A stretch of 64,000 nt of DNA from Arthrobacter sp. B3I4 (GTDB lineage: Bacteria; Actinomycetota; Actinomycetes; Actinomycetales; Micrococcaceae), in assembly GCF_030816855.1 (NCBI RefSeq), contig NZ_JAUSYK010000001.1:186001-250000 (forward strand), read 5' to 3'. The notes beneath the pieces are model-generated. The model saw only the letters and a list, made by a program, of their open reading frames with translations, was not told where the DNA came from and ran no database searches. Shown here one piece after another: positions 52,461 through 60,902 of this stretch. Each line of letters opens with the position of its first letter. The stretch's first letter is position 1. The position numbers and the translations under genes are program-made.

Positions 52461-53129
52461 GTGACTACCCAGACCCCCGGACCGTTCCCCGGACTGTTCA
52501 TTGCCTTCGAAGGCGGCGACGGCGCCGGCAAGTCCACCCAGGCGGCGGAACTGGCAGGGGCGCTGGAGACCCGCGGACTGACGGTGCTGCGGACGCGCGA
52601 GCCCGGCGGCACGCCCATCGGCGAGAAACTGCGGTCGCTGGTCCTGGACCACGGGCACGGCCACATTGACGCCCGCACCGAGGCCCTGATCTTCGCAGCG
52701 TCCCGCGCGGCGCACGCTGAGCAGGTGATCCGTCCGGCGCTGGAGCGGGGGGAGGTGGTCCTCACCGACCGGTACATCGACTCGTCGGTGGCCTACCAGG
52801 GTGCCGGCCGCGGCCTCGGCACGGATGCAGTGCGGGAGATCAACGACTGGGCCACCTCCGGCCTTCAGCCTGACCTGACGGTGTTGCTTGACGTCGATCC
52901 TGCCGACGGCCGTCGACGCCGGACCGCCGGCGACGCCGCGGAGGACCGGCTCGAATCAGAGGCCGACGAGTTTCACGCCAGAATCCGTACCGCGTTCCTC
53001 GGGCTGGCCACTGCCCGGCCGGAGAAGTACCTGGTCCTCGCGGCCCAGCTTCCTGTGCAGGGACTGGCGGCCCGGATCCTGGAACGGGTCGAGGCGCTGC
53101 TTGAACTCCGCCAGGGCAGCTCGGCATGA
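52461..53129 (+). CDS. tmk: Thymidylate kinase
   Basis: A 222-residue kinase converting dTMP to dTDP. The P-loop FEGGDGAGKSTQ lies near residue 18, the DR(Y/H) motif in VVLTDRYIDSSVAYQGAGRG (about 98), and the lid region with Arg residues at GRRRRTAGDAAEDRLESE. Start GTG 52461 (MTTQTPGPFPG). Its stop overlaps the holB start by four bases, a common tmk-holB arrangement. Confidence 0.95.
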   Translation: MTTQTPGPFPGLFIAFEGGDGAGKSTQAAELAGALETRGLTVLRTREPGGTPIGEKLRSLVLDHGHGHIDARTEALIFAASRAAHAEQVIRPALERGEVVLTDRYIDSSVAYQGAGRGLGTDAVREINDWATSGLQPDLTVLLDVDPADGRRRRTAGDAAEDRLESEADEFHARIRTAFLGLATARPEKYLVLAAQLPVQGLAARILERVEALLELRQGSSA

Positions 53130-54271
53130 GCGTCTGGGATGACCTGCAGGGCCAGCCGGCCGTCGTCGCCCAGCTGCGCCAGGCTGCCGAGCGTGGTGAG
53201 GGCCTGACGCACGCCTGGCTGTTTACCGGCCCGCCCGGTTCCGGCCGGTCCAATGCTGCCAAGGCCTTTGCCGCCGCGCTCAACTGTGACCAGGAGGACG
53301 TCGCCCGGCGCGGTTGCGGTGAGTGCCCCGCCTGCCAGACCATCGTCGGCGAGACGCACTCCGACGTCACGTTCGTGCGGACCGAAAAGGTCACCATCAC
53401 CATCGATGAGGCCCGTGAGCTGGTCGCCACGGCCGGCAACCGGCCTTCCTCCGCCCGCTGGCGGATCATCGTCGTCGAAGATGCCGACCGGATGGCGGAG
53501 CGAACCACGAACGTGCTGCTGAAAGCCATCGAGGAGCCGACGCCGCGCACCATCTGGATGCTGTGTGCGCCCTCCCCGGCTGACGTGCTCGTGACGATCC
53601 GCTCCCGGTGCCGCGCGGTGGCGCTGCGGCTTCCGCCGGCCGCCGACGTCGCGACCCTCCTGGTCAAGCGCGACGGCGTCGACCCGGACGTCGCCGAACG
53701 CGCCGCCCGCGCCGCGCAAAGCCATGTCGGCATCGCCCGCAGGCTCGCCCGCGATCCCGAGGCCCGGGAACGCCGGCTGGAAACGGTGCGGTTCCCGCTG
53801 CACCTGCGCGGTGTCACCGCCGCTGTGATGATGGCGGACAAGCTGGTCAAGATCGCCACCGAGGAAGCCAACAGCTCCAATGACGAGCGTGACGCCGCCG
53901 AGAAGGCCGCGCTGCTCGCCACCCTCGGCGCGCCCGAGAGCGGCCCGCTCCCGGCGGCCATGCGGGGTCAGGTCAAGCAGCTCGAAGACGACCAAAAGCG
54001 GCGCGCCAAACGATCCGTCACCGACTCCCTTGACCGCACCCTGACTGACCTGCTGTCCTTTTACCGGGACGTACTAATCATCCAGATGGGAAACGCCGTC
54101 GAACTGGTCAACGCCGAGTTGAGGAGCGAGCTGCAGGAATTTGCCGGCCGTTCCACGCCCGAGGTGACCCTGGCCCGCATGGACGCCATCAACACCGCCC
54201 GCAAACGGATCACGACCACCAACGTGGCCCCGCTGCTGGCGATCGAGTCCATGGCCGCCAGCCTTATCTAA
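53126..54271 (+). CDS. holB: DNA polymerase III subunit delta'
   Basis: A 381-residue clamp-loader subunit. The AAA+ domain has the Walker A-like GPPGSGRSN (the P-loop Lys replaced by Arg, as in delta' subunits without ATPase activity). A zinc-binding Cys cluster is GCGECPACQ, with an earlier Cys at ALNCD. The SRC motif (TIRSRCRAVAL) contributes the Arg finger to the neighbouring subunit. The C-terminal collar domain is helical. Translationally coupled to tmk (ATGA overlap). A mild extension relative to E. coli (334) lies in the C-terminal domain. Confidence 0.94.
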   Translation: MSVWDDLQGQPAVVAQLRQAAERGEGLTHAWLFTGPPGSGRSNAAKAFAAALNCDQEDVARRGCGECPACQTIVGETHSDVTFVRTEKVTITIDEARELVATAGNRPSSARWRIIVVEDADRMAERTTNVLLKAIEEPTPRTIWMLCAPSPADVLVTIRSRCRAVALRLPPAADVATLLVKRDGVDPDVAERAARAAQSHVGIARRLARDPEARERRLETVRFPLHLRGVTAAVMMADKLVKIATEEANSSNDERDAAEKAALLATLGAPESGPLPAAMRGQVKQLEDDQKRRAKRSVTDSLDRTLTDLLSFYRDVLIIQMGNAVELVNAELRSELQEFAGRSTPEVTLARMDAINTARKRITTTNVAPLLAIESMAASLI

Positions 54272-54330
54272 CCCTCCAGCCGGGCTCCGCCCGCCTCGAC
54301 CCCAGTTCCACATTTCCCAAGGAGAACCGC

Positions 54331-55914
54331 ATGACGCCAGCACCATCCCGGCCCGCAGACAACCGGCCCCCCGGGATCGGCGTGCGGCGGGCCGGCGCCC
54401 TTGCGCTGGGTCTGGTACTGGCGCTGGTGCTCACTTCCTGCACGCTTTTCGGAGCCGGCGACGGCGGCGCGAAGGGCGCCCCGGGGAAGGCTGACCCCTC
54501 AATCGCCGACGCTGCGCCGGCAGAGCTGCGCAGTTTCTACTCGCAGCAGCTGAACTGGACGCGCTGCGAGGGTGACTTCCAGTGCGCCAAGGTCAAGGTC
54601 CCGCTGGACTACAGCAAGCCCGACGGCGGCACCATCGAAATCGCGGCCCTCAAGCTGGCCGCCAAGAGCGGCAACAAGAAGGGCAGCCTGCTGGTCAACC
54701 CGGGCGGCCCCGGCGGCTCCGGCTATGACTTCGTCAAGGACGCCGGCACGACAAACATTTCCGACAAGGTGCGCGCGGCTTACGACGTCGTCGGCTTCGA
54801 CCCCCGCGGCGTGAAGCGCTCCGCACCGGTCACCTGCCTGACTGATCGGGAACGCGACGCCAACCGGGCCAAGATCTACAACCTGGACACCGACGCCGGC
54901 CTGGCCGAAGCCCTGGCGGACAACAAGGCCATTGCTGCCAAGTGTGCCGAGAAAACCGGCCCTGTGCTGGCCCACGTCGACACCGTCAGCGCCGCCAAAG
55001 ACCTCGACATCCTCCGCGGTGTCCTGAACGACACGAAGCTGAACTACCTCGGCTACTCGTACGGCACGTTCCTCGGCTCCACCTACGCCTCGCTGTTCCC
55101 GGACAATGTGGGCCGGATGGTCCTGGACGGCGCGATGGATCCGTCGTTGAGCTACGAGGAACTGACCGCAGGCCAGGCGAAGGCGTTTGAAAAAGCGATC
55201 CGCGCCTATGTCACCAAGTGCCTGCAGGGCAGCGGCTGCCCCTTCAGCGGCAGCCCCGATGCCGCCGTCGGGCAGATCGGGGACCTCATCGCGGCGGTCG
55301 CAGCCAACCCGCGGCCCGCCAAGGACGGCAGGATCGTCAACGCCTCCATGTTCGTCAGCGGATTCATCCTGCCGTTCTACAACGACGACAACTGGCCGGT
55401 GTTGACCCAGGCGCTGGACAGCGCGATGAAGGGCGACCTGTCGCCGATGCTGCGGCTCTCCGACTTCGGCGCGGACCGCGAGCCGGACGGCACCTACTCC
55501 GCGAACTCCACCTTCGCCTTCAACGCCATCAACTGCCTTGACTACCCGATGTCCTCCGATACGGCGGCGATGCGGGCCGAGGAACAGCAGCTCCGCCAGC
55601 TCTCCCCCACCCTGGGCTACTACTTCGCCTACGGCGGAACGAGCTGCAAGGACTGGCCGTACAAAAACCTCCGGACCCCCGCTCCGGTGGAGTACAAGGG
55701 CTCCGCCGACATCGTCGTGGTGGGCACCACCGGGGATCCTGCGACGCCGGTCGAGTGGGCCAGCGCCTTGCGCAAGCAGCTGGGCACGGCCTCGCTGCTG
55801 ACCTGGAAGGGTGAGGGGCACACCGCCTATGGCCGCTCCAACAGCTGCATCGAGAAGGCAGTGGACGGATACCTCGTCGACGGCAAAACACCGGCCGACA
55901 ACACCGTCTGCTAG
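54331..55914 (+). CDS. Secreted alpha/beta-hydrolase lipoprotein (tripeptidyl aminopeptidase-like, TAP family)
   Basis: A 527-residue exported hydrolase. Signal helix ALALGLVLALVLTSC with Cys37 in a lipobox. The oxyanion segment is LLVNPGGPGGSGYDF. The nucleophile elbow is GYSYGTFLG (Ser about residue 245), and the acid and His are in VVVGTTGDPATP and GEGHTAYG. The last ~100 residues are the TAP-like C-terminal domain. Relatives in Streptomyces and mycobacteria remove short peptides or act as esterases outside the cell. The ATG has AAGGAG upstream. It follows holB by 59 bases and may be cotranscribed with it. Confidence 0.9.
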   Translation: MTPAPSRPADNRPPGIGVRRAGALALGLVLALVLTSCTLFGAGDGGAKGAPGKADPSIADAAPAELRSFYSQQLNWTRCEGDFQCAKVKVPLDYSKPDGGTIEIAALKLAAKSGNKKGSLLVNPGGPGGSGYDFVKDAGTTNISDKVRAAYDVVGFDPRGVKRSAPVTCLTDRERDANRAKIYNLDTDAGLAEALADNKAIAAKCAEKTGPVLAHVDTVSAAKDLDILRGVLNDTKLNYLGYSYGTFLGSTYASLFPDNVGRMVLDGAMDPSLSYEELTAGQAKAFEKAIRAYVTKCLQGSGCPFSGSPDAAVGQIGDLIAAVAANPRPAKDGRIVNASMFVSGFILPFYNDDNWPVLTQALDSAMKGDLSPMLRLSDFGADREPDGTYSANSTFAFNAINCLDYPMSSDTAAMRAEEQQLRQLSPTLGYYFAYGGTSCKDWPYKNLRTPAPVEYKGSADIVVVGTTGDPATPVEWASALRKQLGTASLLTWKGEGHTAYGRSNSCIEKAVDGYLVDGKTPADNTVC

Positions 55915-55943
55915 GACTCCGGTTTGACCTCCGCCGGCTCATT

Positions 55944-55973
55944 TTGACCCGGGCGCGGGCGCTCCATTACAGT
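55944..55973 (+). promoter_or_regulatory. tRNA-Thr promoter
   Basis: TTGACC (55944-55949), 18 bases, TACAGT (55968-55973). Transcription would start near 55980, 39 bases before the tRNA. Confidence 0.65.
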
Positions 55974-56018
55974 TGTCTCTTGCATGATCCGCCCGGTTCG
56001 CCGGGGTTTCACGCGGTT

Positions 56019-56091
56019 GCTTCCTTAGCTCAGTCGGTAGAGCGTCTCACTCGTAATGAGAAGGTCATCAGTTCGATTCTGATAGGAAGCT
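56019..56091 (+). tRNA. tRNA-Thr (anticodon CGU)
   Basis: Acceptor GCTTCCT/AGGAAGC, D-arm GCTC/GAGC, anticodon stem TCTCA/TGAGA with loop CTCGTAA (anticodon CGT), and T-arm ATCAG/CTGAT with loop TTCGATT all pair. It reads the ACG codon. The 3' CCA is not encoded. 73 nt including the discriminator base. Confidence 0.95.
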
Positions 56092-56096
56092 CAAGG

Positions 56097-56141
56097 AAGA
56101 ACCCCGTACTCCAGCTGATTCAGCAGGAGTGCGGGGTTCTT
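56097..56141 (+). terminator. Terminator of tRNA-Thr
   Basis: AAGAACCCCGTACTCC and GGAGTGCGGGGTTCTT pair with one G-U and are followed by TTGCTTTG. It lies 6 bases after the tRNA and could also stop the opposing DUF805 gene. Confidence 0.88.
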
Positions 56142-56174
56142 TGCTTTGCGCCGGGGCTGTGCTGCTTGCCGGTA

Positions 56175-56666
56175 TTACCGGGCCGGGTAGAGCGGTGCAC
56201 CTACGGGGCGGTCGAAGCGCTGGCCGGCAGGGTTGGAGGGCAGGACCATGAAGACCAGCAGCGCCAGGGCACCCAGGAACGGGACCAGGACAATCAAAAG
56301 CATCCAGCCGCTCATGTTCACATCGTGCAGCCGCCGCACGGACAGCGCCAGGGACGGAACGATCGTTGCGAGTCCCCAGACCACGGCCAAGATGCCGCCG
56401 ATGACGGTTCCGGGCCCGGTGGTCGTGCCGTAGGCCGTGGTGGTGGTTCCGGACCCGATGATGACGTTGAGGAGGACGGATACAACGACGGAAGCCAGGG
56501 TCCACCACCAGTATTCGCTGCGGCTGGCCCTGCCGTTGAAGGTCGCGTACTTCTTGAAGAAGCGCTGGAGCGCTGCCGGAAAAGGTGCCCCGTAGTAGGG
56601 CGCCCAGAGCGGCGGCTCGGCTTTGTAGGCCGGCTGGTCTGAAGGATACGGCTGCTGGTACGTCAA
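56175..56666 (-). CDS. DUF805 membrane protein
   Basis: A 163-residue membrane protein of the DUF805 family. The hallmark KKYATFNGRASRSEYWWWTL lies near residue 45, followed by three to four helices and the RRLHDVNMSGWMLLI motif. A Pro/Tyr-rich N-terminal tail (YQQPYPSDQPAYKAEPP) precedes it. Function unknown. I choose a TTG start at 56664-56666 (MTYQQPYPSD), preceded by AGGGGGAACC; an in-frame start 20 codons earlier would run through the promoter region. Confidence 0.85.
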   Translation of the reverse strand: MTYQQPYPSDQPAYKAEPPLWAPYYGAPFPAALQRFFKKYATFNGRASRSEYWWWTLASVVVSVLLNVIIGSGTTTTAYGTTTGPGTVIGGILAVVWGLATIVPSLALSVRRLHDVNMSGWMLLIVLVPFLGALALLVFMVLPSNPAGQRFDRPVGAPLYPAR

Positions 56667-56772
56667 GGTTCCCCCTATTGATGATTCGATGATTACGACA
56701 TCATCGTAGGGGTCCGTGCCGCCCAAACGCCGATATAACCGTGTTTCAATCCAAGGGGCGGCGTGAGGGTCT

Positions 56773-56955
56773 TCAGCTCGGTTCGGATAGGAAGCTGTCG
56801 AGGATCTGCTCCAGGGACCTCAACTGGGGGCCCGTGAGGTGCGCTCCGCCGTCGGCCAGCTGTTCGAGCAATTCGGCAGCCGTCTCCGCGGCCTCTTCAA
56901 AGGTTCGCCGTTCCCGCTGTAAAAGGCGTTCAACCCACGCCTGATCTTCCACCAT
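56773..56955 (-). CDS. Small helical protein of unknown function (60 aa)
   Basis: A 60-residue, acidic, almost entirely helix-forming protein (VERLLQRERRTFEEAAETAAELLEQL and LRSLEQILDSFL) with a heptad-like spacing of Leu residues. ATG 56953-56955 is preceded by GAGGGGGACAGG. I do not recognise a family. The amphipathic pattern argues for a real protein, possibly one that binds a partner. Confidence 0.6.
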   Translation of the reverse strand: MVEDQAWVERLLQRERRTFEEAAETAAELLEQLADGGAHLTGPQLRSLEQILDSFLSEPS

Positions 56956-57135
56956 CGACCTGTCCCCCTCGGCCGAGTCTCTCCCCCGATGCCGAGCCTA
57001 CCGGACCGCAGAGCTACCCGCCGGTATGAAGCATGCCGGCACGGCTGGCACACCTTACTCTGGGCCGGGTTGGCGTGGTCACACCGCAGGCACAGAGGGA
57101 TGTCTGCCCGGCAGCCTCGGGAGCATACTAAAGGA

Positions 57136-57552
57136 ATGAGCGACCGTGACGATTTCCTGCTTTGGGTGAAGTCAGTGCTCTACCAGGCCGAGCTCACACT
57201 GCATAACGGCGATGCCGAACCGCGCAAGCAGATCTGGTCCCGCAACGAGCCGGTGAGCGTCTTGGGGGCATGGCGCAATGCATACGGCCTGCAGCAGGTG
57301 GACGAACTCTTCACCGCTCTCGGGCAGAGCTTCTCCCATTGCACGTCCTACGACTGCGAACTGCAGGCCTACGACGTCGTGGGCGATATGGCCTACACCG
57401 CCGGACTGGAACACTCCTCAGCCTCCGTCAACGGTGAACCGCGCACCTACACGCTTCGAGCCACGCAGGTGTACCGCCGGGAGGACGGCCACTGGAAGGT
57501 GGCGCACCGGCACGGCGACACGGTGCTTCCGGACCCCGACGGCGCGTCATAG
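57136..57552 (+). CDS. SnoaL-like / NTF2-fold protein
   Basis: A 138-residue protein resembling SnoaL-3/DUF4440-type proteins of the NTF2 superfamily. The N-terminal helices with WVKSVLYQAELTLHNGDAEP, then IWSRNEPVSVLGAW, and the late strands YTLRATQVYRREDGHWKVAHRHGD match the cone-shaped fold. Such proteins can be small enzymes or binding domains; the ligand is unknown. ATG 57136 has AAAGGA directly before it, an unusually short spacing. A longer frame reaching 56989 lies upstream but contains non-protein-like sequence. Confidence 0.82.
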   Translation: MSDRDDFLLWVKSVLYQAELTLHNGDAEPRKQIWSRNEPVSVLGAWRNAYGLQQVDELFTALGQSFSHCTSYDCELQAYDVVGDMAYTAGLEHSSASVNGEPRTYTLRATQVYRREDGHWKVAHRHGDTVLPDPDGAS

Positions 57553-57616
57553 CCAATCGGGGCACCCGGCCCCGACTGCCCTTGTCATCCCCTGCCGCGT
57601 CGGCGAACCTTGGGAC

Positions 57617-58960
57617 ATGGACCGGCCCCGCCGCGAGGTACCCGCCGCTTCCGGGCCGGGAACACCCGACGCCGGCCGGCAGGGTTCCGCTGGCAGCCGC
57701 CGGCCGTGGGGCACGGTGGTTGCTTTCGGGCTGGTCAGCCTGGCCACCGACGTCGTGTCCGACGGCGCCCGCCCGCTGGCCGGGCCTTTGCTGGCGCAAC
57801 TTGGTGCCTCGGCGTTGCTGGTGGGGCTGGTAACCGGTGGGGCGGAAGCCGCGTCGCAGGGCCTTCGCCTGGTCTTTGGCCCCTGGGCTGACCGCACGCA
57901 CAGATACTGGTCATTCACGATTGCCGGCTACGCCCTGACAGCAGTCTGCGTCCCGTTGCTTGCCGCCGCCCCTGCAACGGGGACGGCCGGACTGGTCCTC
58001 GCCTCGGTACTGATCATCGGGGACCGGGTAGGCAAGGCGGTGCGCAGTCCCGCCAAGACGGTGCTGCTCGCCTCAGCCGCCAAAGGCGTCGGACGCGGAC
58101 GGGGATTCGCGGTCCACAAATCCCTGGACCTCACCGGTGCACTGCTCGGTCCAGTCATCGTCGCTGCCGTGCTGGCCGCCACCGGGATGCTCTCCGCCGC
58201 GTTCGCGGTACTGGCCGTCCCGGCAACGGCCGCGCTGGCATTGCTATTGTGGCTGCGCCGCCGGGTCGCAGGGCCCGGCGGAGGCACAGTCGTTGACGGT
58301 GGCACTGGGGACGGCAGCATTGTTGACGGCGGCCCAGTCGCCGACGGCGGGGCGACGGTGGTTGGTAGCGGCACCGCCGGTGGGGAAGGCGCCGCCCCGG
58401 GCCCCGCGCCGTCGTTGTTTACCCGGGACTTCCTGCTCTTCGCGGTCAGCGCCTTCTTTTGGAGTGCGGGCCTGGTGGCGTTCGGAGTCATTTCCTACCA
58501 TCTGACCACCGAGGCGGACCTGCCGGTCGCGGTGGTTCCGCTGCTCTACGCGGGGGCCATGGCTGCCGCGGTATTCGGGACCTTGGCCAGTGGCTTCCTG
58601 TACGACCGGGTGGGCGGGGCCGTGCTTCTGGCGCTGCCGGTCCTTATCGCGGCCGTTCCCGTCCTTGCGTTCTCCACCGGCCTGGTGCTGATTCTGGCCG
58701 GGGTGGCCATCTGGGGCGCGGCCACAGGGATCCAGGACTCCACGGTCAAGGCCCTCATTGCGGACCTCGTGCCGGAGGCACGGCAGGGATCGGCGTACGG
58801 GGTCTTTGCGGCCTTCGAAGGGGCCGGCGCGCTGGCCGGCGGCGCCCTATACGGCGCCCTCTACTCCGACAGTCCAGCCCTGACCGCTGCGGTGGCGGCG
58901 CTGCAGTTAGCGGCGCTGGTGCTGCTGCTTAGAACTGTCCGCCAAGCCCGCGCGGCATAA
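57617..58960 (+). CDS. MFS transporter with Gly-rich central loop
   Basis: A 447-residue, 12-helix MFS protein. The first helix contains the motif FGLVSLATDVVSDGARPLAGPLLAQLGAS, typical of a subgroup of putative drug or metabolite exporters. Between helices 6 and 7 lies a ~50-residue stretch of GG/DGG/GDG repeats (about residues 220-268), far more Gly-rich than ordinary MFS loops. Start ATG 57617 (MDRPRREVPAAS) lacks a good ribosome-binding site; earlier frames overlap the preceding gene. It lies 64 bases after the NTF2-fold gene. Substrate unknown. Confidence 0.85.
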   Translation: MDRPRREVPAASGPGTPDAGRQGSAGSRRPWGTVVAFGLVSLATDVVSDGARPLAGPLLAQLGASALLVGLVTGGAEAASQGLRLVFGPWADRTHRYWSFTIAGYALTAVCVPLLAAAPATGTAGLVLASVLIIGDRVGKAVRSPAKTVLLASAAKGVGRGRGFAVHKSLDLTGALLGPVIVAAVLAATGMLSAAFAVLAVPATAALALLLWLRRRVAGPGGGTVVDGGTGDGSIVDGGPVADGGATVVGSGTAGGEGAAPGPAPSLFTRDFLLFAVSAFFWSAGLVAFGVISYHLTTEADLPVAVVPLLYAGAMAAAVFGTLASGFLYDRVGGAVLLALPVLIAAVPVLAFSTGLVLILAGVAIWGAATGIQDSTVKALIADLVPEARQGSAYGVFAAFEGAGALAGGALYGALYSDSPALTAAVAALQLAALVLLLRTVRQARAA

Positions 58961-58981
58961 CGCCGGTGTGGGGCCTGGACG

Positions 58982-59455
58982 TCAGCGGCCCCAGACCGAG
59001 GCGGCGCCGGAGTGCCCGGTCACGATGCTCTGGTAGAGGAAGAAAGCACCGGCCAGGGCGCCAGCAACCAGCAGAACAATCCGCACGACGCGGTTGTCGC
59101 GTATCCGGCCCAGGAAGGCGAAGCGGCGGCCGATTGGGTCGTAACTCACAACGATCATTGCGGCAACGAGAACGAAGAAGATGACCGAGACGACCTTCAG
59201 CACGTCCCCCTGCTCGGCGTGCTCCCGGATCGCCGCGGTCGCCGGACGGGATTTCTGCAGCTGCTCTCCTGCCTGCGCCGTGACGAGTGCGACCGGAACC
59301 AGGCCAAGCGAGAGAACGCCCAGCGGCCAGGCGAGATACCGGCGCCAACGCGGCGCTGCTGCGTAGACGATGGCCGCAAGCCCGGCAATCGGTCCGAGAA
59401 CCACGACGGCGTGGACCAGGAGGATGTGGGCAGGAAGTCCAGCAATCTCAATCAC
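58982..59455 (-). CDS. DUF2231-like membrane protein
   Basis: A 157-residue protein with four membrane helices. VIEIAGLPAHILLVHAVVVLGPIAG is the conserved DUF2231-type opening, where the His in PxHxxLVH recurs. Helices follow near 40-60, 90-110 and 130-150. Start GTG 59453-59455 has GGAGAG 6 bases upstream. Function unknown. It is convergent with the MFS gene and divergent from the coiled-coil gene. Confidence 0.8.
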   Translation of the reverse strand: MIEIAGLPAHILLVHAVVVLGPIAGLAAIVYAAAPRWRRYLAWPLGVLSLGLVPVALVTAQAGEQLQKSRPATAAIREHAEQGDVLKVVSVIFFVLVAAMIVVSYDPIGRRFAFLGRIRDNRVVRIVLLVAGALAGAFFLYQSIVTGHSGAASVWGR

Positions 59456-59514
59456 GGGTGGCTCTCCTCGGTTGGACGTGCGCTGCGAAGCCCCGGCATG
59501 GGGGCCGAGGCTTC

Positions 59515-59520
59515 TATGAT
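59515..59520 (+). promoter_or_regulatory. Leaderless-type -10 element TATGAT
   Basis: TATGAT ends 6 bases before the ATG at 59527, the usual distance for a transcript that starts at the start codon. No -35 is evident, and no ribosome-binding site precedes the ATG, which supports leaderless translation. Confidence 0.5.
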
Positions 59521-59526
59521 TCTTGC

Positions 59527-60576
59527 ATGGCACCCAGTGAGCTGGCGGGCATCGCGGCGCAGCTGTACGCGTTGCCCTTCGACGACTTCATTCCGGGCCG
59601 GACGGCCGCCGCCAAGGAGTTGCTCGCCGGGCAATCCGTTACTACGGAGCTGCGCTCCCGGGCGGCCGAGGTGCGTGCACTGCCCAAACCGTCGGTGAGC
59701 GCCTGGGCCGTGAACATGCTCGCCTGGCACCGGCCCGAGACGCTCGGTGAGCTGGCCGGGTTGGGACTTGCGATGCGCCAGGCACAGGATGCCCTGGACG
59801 CGCCAAGGCTCCGCAGCCTGGCCGGGGAACGGCGCAGAGTGCTGGCCGATACTGTCGGCGCCGCGCGCAAGGTGGCGGAACAGCAAGGCCGCAAGATCAG
59901 CGGTGCGATCGCCTCGGAGGTGGAAGAAACCCTGCGGGCAGCCACTGCCGACGAGGGCGCCGCCGCCGCGGTCCGGAGCGGGCGCTTGCTACGTGCCTTG
60001 TCCGCCAACGGGGTCGACGCCGCCGAGCTCACCGGCGCGATAGCTGTCCCGGAGGCACCCCCGGCGGCACCGGCGGCTGCGGGAACGGCGGGAACGGTGC
60101 CCGCAAGGGGCAGGACGGCGAAAAGCGGCGACTCGGAGGACAGCGGCGGCTCGTCGAAAAACGGCGACTCGTCGAACAATGCCGGCGCGGCGGAAGAGGC
60201 CGGCCCGGCCCAGGGCCAGCCCCGGTTGCGGGCCGTCCGGCAGGAGCGGCTGGCTCCCAGCCCGTCCGCGTGGCAGCGCGCTGAGGCCGCCCTCCAGCAG
60301 GCCGCCGACGCCGCGAAATCCAGCGCGGCTGAGGAACAGCGCACCGCCAGTGAACGGGACGACGCCGTGGCGGAAGCCGCTGCGCTGACGGAGGAGGCAG
60401 CCAGGCTCAAGGAAGACCTCGCACGTGCCGAGGACGGACTTCGGCGGGCGCGGAAGCGCCTCGATTCGGCCACGGCAGCCGCGCAACAGGCGGCCCGGGC
60501 GGCGGACAAGGACCGCCGCCGCGAAGACCTGGCAAGGGAAAGAGTGCTGCGGCTGGGCAACACGCCCGGTCGATGA
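59527..60576 (+). CDS. Hypothetical protein with C-terminal coiled coil
   Basis: A 349-residue cytoplasmic protein. The N-terminal domain (1-170) is helical and conserved-looking, with ALPFDDFIPGRTAAAKELL and LPKPSVSAWAVNMLAWHRPE. Residues about 175-245 are a low-complexity linker rich in Ala, Gly and Ser. From about 250 to the end is a strongly heptad-like coiled coil (EAALQQAADAAKSS, RLKEDLARAEDGLRRARKRL). I do not recognise a named family. It probably starts on a leaderless mRNA (see the element before it). The architecture suggests an oligomeric scaffold or nucleic-acid-associated protein; that is inference. Confidence 0.8.
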   Translation: MAPSELAGIAAQLYALPFDDFIPGRTAAAKELLAGQSVTTELRSRAAEVRALPKPSVSAWAVNMLAWHRPETLGELAGLGLAMRQAQDALDAPRLRSLAGERRRVLADTVGAARKVAEQQGRKISGAIASEVEETLRAATADEGAAAAVRSGRLLRALSANGVDAAELTGAIAVPEAPPAAPAAAGTAGTVPARGRTAKSGDSEDSGGSSKNGDSSNNAGAAEEAGPAQGQPRLRAVRQERLAPSPSAWQRAEAALQQAADAAKSSAAEEQRTASERDDAVAEAAALTEEAARLKEDLARAEDGLRRARKRLDSATAAAQQAARAADKDRRREDLARERVLRLGNTPGR

Positions 60577-60613
60577 CCGCTTTACTGTCAGAGGTCGGTT
60601 GCAGACTTAATCC

Positions 60614-60805
60614 ATGGAACAACAACAGGATTTCGCACAGCACTGGGAAGTCACCTACCTGGACACCGAGAGCGGCCGGGTTCGCACCGAGTCGTTCGAC
60701 GACGCTGTGTCGGCCGAACGCTTTGCCTGCCGGCACGCCCACGACGAGCACGGCTGGGTCGTTGTCGATGCGGTACATCCCACGGAAGGCCGCGCCGCCG
60801 CCTGA
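60614..60805 (+). CDS. Small protein of unknown function (63 aa)
   Basis: A 63-residue, soluble protein: WEVTYLDTESGRVRTESFDD then SAERFACRHAHDEHGWVVVDAVHP, which reads like a small alpha/beta fold. The alternation of strand-like and helix-like segments and the codon pattern favour a real gene. No strong ribosome-binding site precedes ATG 60614. It lies 37 bases after the coiled-coil gene. Confidence 0.6.
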   Translation: MEQQQDFAQHWEVTYLDTESGRVRTESFDDAVSAERFACRHAHDEHGWVVVDAVHPTEGRAAA

Positions 60806-60845
60806 TCCCGGGGTCCCGGTCCGGCTCGCCGCCGGAAAACGTGAA

Positions 60846-60871
60846 AAGGCCCCCACCCGAAGGTGGAGGCC
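60846..60871 (-). terminator. Terminator of the aldo/keto reductase gene
   Basis: AGGCCCCCACC, CGAA loop and GGTGGAGGCC pair (one mismatch). On the minus strand TTTTCACG follows. It sits 32 bases after the reductase stop. Confidence 0.82.
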
Positions 60872-60902
60872 CCATCACTTAGCCGCTGCTGCGGGACGCC
60901 GC

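Noticed and set aside
52373..52777. 135-codon extension of the PLP enzyme
   Set aside because: It runs antisense through the tmk gene and shows no family similarity.
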